Shown here piece by piece: positions 60,823-64,000 of a DNA stretch of 64,000 bases. Under the pieces are notes generated by a model. It was not told the DNA's origin, ran no database searches, and saw only the letters and a program-made list of their open reading frames with translations. How positions within the stretch are numbered: position 1 is the first letter of the stretch; each line of letters opens with the position of its first letter. A program made the position numbers and the translations under genes. The stretch is from Crambe crambe (Eukaryota > Porifera > Demospongiae > Poecilosclerida > Crambeidae). Where the stretch lies: assembly GCA_963924555.1 (NCBI GenBank), contig OZ004581.1:6363338-6427337 (forward strand). The letters run 5' to 3'.

Positions 60823-62609
60823 ATGGAAGGTCCATATAGACTGCTCTGCACCGTTTGCGAGTCCTATCGTACTAATAAACTTCGTGACTTACTCCAGCAT
60901 ATACGTATCCTTCATGCTCATCAGCCAGGCCTTATTATTAGGTGTGGAATTGGAGGGTGCCACAAGACATATTCGAACTTTGGTACCTTTCAAAATCATA
61001 TCTCAGCTTACCATAGTACCGAGCAGAATCCAACGAATATAGCTCAGACTTTTGATGACTTGGATGATGAGGATATATCTGATGAATTGCATCATGAACT
61101 GGACCCTGATGAACCAGAAGAACAGTGTGTACATGTGCCACTACCTGATCTCCAAAAATCAGCCGCACTTTTGTTACTAAAATTGAAGGAGCACCACAAA
61201 CTTACCCAAAAAGCTGTGCAGGTAAACAACAGTGTGCACTCGATTATGATTTATTGTATATTATTTATTTATAGGCAACTATTGAAGGCATCACATTGCT
61301 GTGGCAAAGTTATCTCTCCAACATTCATTCTTGTGTGTCTAATGTGCTGATAGAAGATGGAGTTAACAAAGAATCACTTTCCAAACTGGATAAGATATTC
61401 CAAAGTACTGGTACTTTTGGTAATCCATTTGCTGGGCTTTTAACTCAGCATCAACAAACGAAGTACTATAAAGAAGAGTTTGGACTAATAGTAAGTTAAT
61501 TTCATGGGGTGGAGTCTCTGTGATGAAGGCATAATAATTATCAAAGGAACCAGTTCGGGTAACACTCGGAAAAAAGCGTGTGTGGAAGGGGTTAGGACAG
61601 AAACGGAAATGCTTGGAAGTGTGTGACACCTTTATGTACATCCCCCTCCTGAAAACTATTCAAGTCTTATTGAACAACAAGGCCATTAGAGATCAGGTAT
61701 TTTTTTATACTTTAATCATATTATAATTATTATAGCTATGCCTTCAGATTGAAAATGGCCATTTATCTTCAAGTGGCTACATGGAAGACTTTTGTGATGG
61801 GACAGTGTTTAAGTCACACCCTCTATTCTCTGTCCATGGCCACGGTCTCCAACTCTTTTTATACTACGACGATGTAGAGGTTTGCAACCCACTAGGATCC
61901 AAAAGAAAAATCCATAAACTAGGTACGTTAGTAACATATACACTGTTAAGATAGGGGTACTGAAATGTGTTACCCCATAGAGATATAGGTAACCCATTTC
62001 CATGACTTGACTTAGGTTTCCATGGAAACAGTTCTGACATCATGACTTGTACTCATGATGATTACAAATTACAAAAGATTAAAGGTATCCATGGGAACCA
62101 GCTGTGGATCATGGAGCACCCTAGGGTATAATATATGTATACTCCTTGGCTATAATACCACATTCAATAGGTTTCTTCTATTTCACCCTTGGAAACATAA
62201 TTCCGAAGAATCGATCAAAGATTTCTTCGATACAACTTTTAGCCATCGCAAAGAAATCAGTGATTGATGAATATGGAATTGATGCTGTGCTGAAATCAAT
62301 TGTGGAGGACCTCAAGAAGTTGGTATGTTTTATGTTGCTAATATTGCTGTGTACATTATAGCTATTTCAAGCTAAGGGTACTGGACTATTAAAACCCGAG
62401 TCATTTTTTATTAATTATAGGAAGATGGTTTTACCTTTCATATCGAAGATCATGTGTTGGGGTTCACTCACAGACGCGGGAGTTTGGAAAGAATAATCGC
62501 AGTAGGTCAGAATCAGCTTTTTCAAAATAAGAAAATCACTTGGACTGACTATATAGCTACTATGACACAATTCAAATACTGGATGGAATGTATGATGTGT
62601 GCATGTTGA
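60823..62609 (+). CDS. C2H2 zinc-finger protein of a multicopy, probably transposon-derived family
   Basis: Six exons (60823-61221, 61275-61490, 61547-61696, 61748-61922, 62171-62322, 62421-62609) splice in phase to 426 residues. The N-terminus has two C2H2-like fingers (CTVCESYRTN...HIRILH; CGIGGCHKTYSNFG...HISAYH), then an acidic linker. Later exons carry FVYI-type motifs seen as CDTFMYIPLLKTIQVLL, then HGHGLQLFLYYDDVEVCNPL, GSKRKIHKLG, FYFTLGNIIPKNRSKISSIQ and GIDAVLKSIVEDLKKL. That order is characteristic of uncharacterised repeated genes in sponges, cnidarians and fish. The last exon departs from the family after EDGFTFHIEDHVLGF, so the C-terminus is truncated or frameshifted. DNA binding is likely; catalysis is unknown. 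Confidence 0.7.
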
Positions 62610-62643
62610 TTAAAGTGATTATTATGTTCAAAGTTATATTTTA

Positions 62644-63999
62644 TCAGCATTGTTCTGTGTTGATGACTTGGGAATGACTATTCCCAACACCCCTCTCCAC
62701 CTCTCCTGGGCGTAAGCCGATGTCTTTTTTGTCTTCCTCCCAGGCTTGTCGTGATAAGCCGTCGGCATTGCCATTACTTACTCCAGCTCGGTGCACAACT
62801 GTGAAAGAGTACGGCTGAAGGGATAAAGCCCACCTTGTCAAGCGATGGTTTGAATTGTGCATTCTGTTGAGGAATTGTAAGGCACTGTGGTCAGTCATGA
62901 TCGTAAATTCCTGTCCAAGCAGATAGACATCGAAATGTTTGAGAGAATTCACAATTGCAAGTAGTTCCTTTTCTGTGGCCGAGTATCTTGTTTCTCGCGG
63001 CAAAAGCTTTCTTGAGAAATATGCAATTGGATGATCAAATCCTTCTTCATCCTTCTGGCTAAGGACTCCACCAACTCCTCGTTCTGAAGCATCTGTTTGG
63101 AGATAAAATCGCTTGCTGTAATCTGGACATTTTCTGATTGGTTTTCGGATAAGGAATTCCTTGAGATGTTCGAAGGCATCTTGGTGTGCTTGGGTCCATT
63201 TCACTTTCTGCGGTTGGTCTTTGGATGTAAGGTCAGATAAACATGCAGACAGAGATGCGAAATTTGGAATAAATTTTCTGTAATATCCGACAAGTCCCAA
63301 GTATGATCTGACATCTTTCTTTGTTAGTGGTCGAATAAAGTTTTTGATGGCATGAATCTTGGCTTCGTCTGGCTTGATATTTCCTAGTCCGATGACATGC
63401 CCCAGGTAAGAACAGGTAGCCATACCAAAGTTGCATTTGGAAGGTTTTGCTGTAAGCCCAGCGGTCCTCAAGCGGTTGAAAATTTCAGTCAGGTGGTTAA
63501 TGTGGTCATTCCAGGTAGTACTGAAGACAACAATGTCATCTAGATATGCGGCTGCATACTCGTGTGTACCTGATAGAATCCTGTCCATCAATCTCTGGAA
63601 TGTAGATGGTGCATTCTTTAGCCCAAAGGGCATAACTTTGAAACGAAACTTTCCAAGTGGTGAAGTGAATGTTGTCTTGTCGATGTCCTCTGTGTTGACT
63701 GGCACTTGATAATAGCCCTTGGATAGATCCAGTGTTGTGATGAATGCTGCATTTCCAATATTGTCCAGAAGAGTATCAATTCTTGGCATAGGATAGGGGT
63801 CATCTGTTGTGGCCATGTTAAGTTTTCGATAATCAACACATATTCGAACTGTTCCGTCTTTCTTCTTAATTGTCACAATTGGTGATGCCCATGGTGCATC
63901 AGATGGCTCGATGATGTCTAGTTTCAGTAACTCCTCCACTTCCTTTCTCACACCTGCCATCCATGGTTGAGGAATTCTCCTTGGATGCTGATGAATGGG
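62644..63999 (-). CDS. Ty3/gypsy pol: reverse transcriptase and RNase H (partial, runs off window)
   Basis: The minus-strand frame is open from the window edge to 62644, at least 451 residues. RT motifs in order: PSDAPWASPIVTIKKKDG, DYRKLN, TLDLSKGYYQVPV, PFGLKNAPSTFQRLMD, AYLDDIVVFS (the catalytic YxDD), YLGHVI, SYLGLVGYYRKFIPNFA. RNase H: FYLQTDASERGVGGVLSQ, YFSRKL, ATEKELLAIV, TDHSAL, NGNADGLSR. About 35 residues later the frame ends over a purine tract (complement of ~62690-62708) followed by TGTTGGGAATAG, a plausible 3' LTR start at 62689. No integrase lies between RNase H and the LTR. The frame is intact, suggesting a young copy. Confidence 0.85.
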   Translation of the reverse strand, partial: PIHQHPRRIPQPWMAGVRKEVEELLKLDIIEPSDAPWASPIVTIKKKDGTVRICVDYRKLNMATTDDPYPMPRIDTLLDNIGNAAFITTLDLSKGYYQVPVNTEDIDKTTFTSPLGKFRFKVMPFGLKNAPSTFQRLMDRILSGTHEYAAAYLDDIVVFSTTWNDHINHLTEIFNRLRTAGLTAKPSKCNFGMATCSYLGHVIGLGNIKPDEAKIHAIKNFIRPLTKKDVRSYLGLVGYYRKFIPNFASLSACLSDLTSKDQPQKVKWTQAHQDAFEHLKEFLIRKPIRKCPDYSKRFYLQTDASERGVGGVLSQKDEEGFDHPIAYFSRKLLPRETRYSATEKELLAIVNSLKHFDVYLLGQEFTIMTDHSALQFLNRMHNSNHRLTRWALSLQPYSFTVVHRAGVSNGNADGLSRQAWEEDKKDIGLRPGEVERGVGNSHSQVINTEQC

Positions 64000-64000
64000 T

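Overview
The window looks like a stretch of an AT-rich, transposon-dense metazoan genome, most likely a demosponge of the Amphimedon type. This is inferred from GT-AG introns of about 50-1500 bases, expanded death-fold genes (Kelch/ROCO/death domain, ankyrin-ZU5), a CD225 dispanin, sponge/cnidarian-type secreted Cys-rich proteins, and a very dense mix of hairpin MITEs, nested DNA transposons and Ty3/gypsy fragments. Nothing bacterial was seen: no operons, CRISPR arrays or rRNA. No tRNA gene was recognised. Species is an inference from family resemblance only.

Layout. 1-771: 5' end of a Kelch-repeat gene on the minus strand, an inverted paralogue of the gene at 39.3-47.0 kb. 0.8-7.4 kb: mostly non-coding, with a degenerate ~660-base repeat and one terminal exon (5.5-6.0 kb). 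7.48-9.39 kb: a complete four-exon CD225/dispanin gene. 9.6-11.05 kb: a ~718-base tandem duplication. 12.3-22.0 kb: a nest of mobile elements. A composite palindromic foldback is split by a 5.7 kb element with TGTCA...TGACA ends (4-base duplication GACC). That element carries a 62-base satellite, which is itself split by a 2.4 kb element with the same ends (duplication CCGG). A decayed gypsy integrase and a pogo-type transposase relic lie nearby. 23.6-25.9 kb: a 2.28 kb element with long terminal inverted repeats and a 7-base target duplication. 27.7-30.6 kb: a nearly intact hAT-type transposon with a 5-base duplication. 31.4-32.1 kb: LTR/PBS/gag relic. 33.3-37.0 kb: a small death-domain gene and a decaying ankyrin-ZU5 gene hit by two MITEs, both minus strand. 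39.3-47.05 kb: an eight-exon Kelch-DD-Roc-COR-DD-DD gene. 47.76-48.55 kb: a 9-base minisatellite. 48.93-49.04 kb: ABCC terminal exon. 49.86-51.61 kb: an intronless gene fusing a DRE-TIM (HMGL-like) barrel with an EF-hand. 52.2-58.6 kb: hairpin repeats and gene relics (secreted Cys-rich protein, ABCC, B-box). 58.6-62.6 kb: a divergent SAM-domain / C2H2 gene pair on a shared 121-base promoter. 62.6-64.0 kb: Ty3/gypsy RT-RNase H, running off the right edge.

How the genes relate. Three loci (Kelch-ROCO-DD, the single-DD gene and the ankyrin-ZU5 relic) carry death-fold or ZU5 adaptor modules within about 14 kb, consistent with a rapidly evolving innate-immunity or cell-death cluster. The SAM/C2H2 pair is probably a mobile or recently domesticated unit. 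The CAG...CTG MITEs with 5-base duplications look like derivatives mobilised by a transposase of the 27.7-30.6 kb type. The best candidate for an undescribed system is the Kelch-DD-Roc-COR-DD-DD protein and its inverted paralogue.
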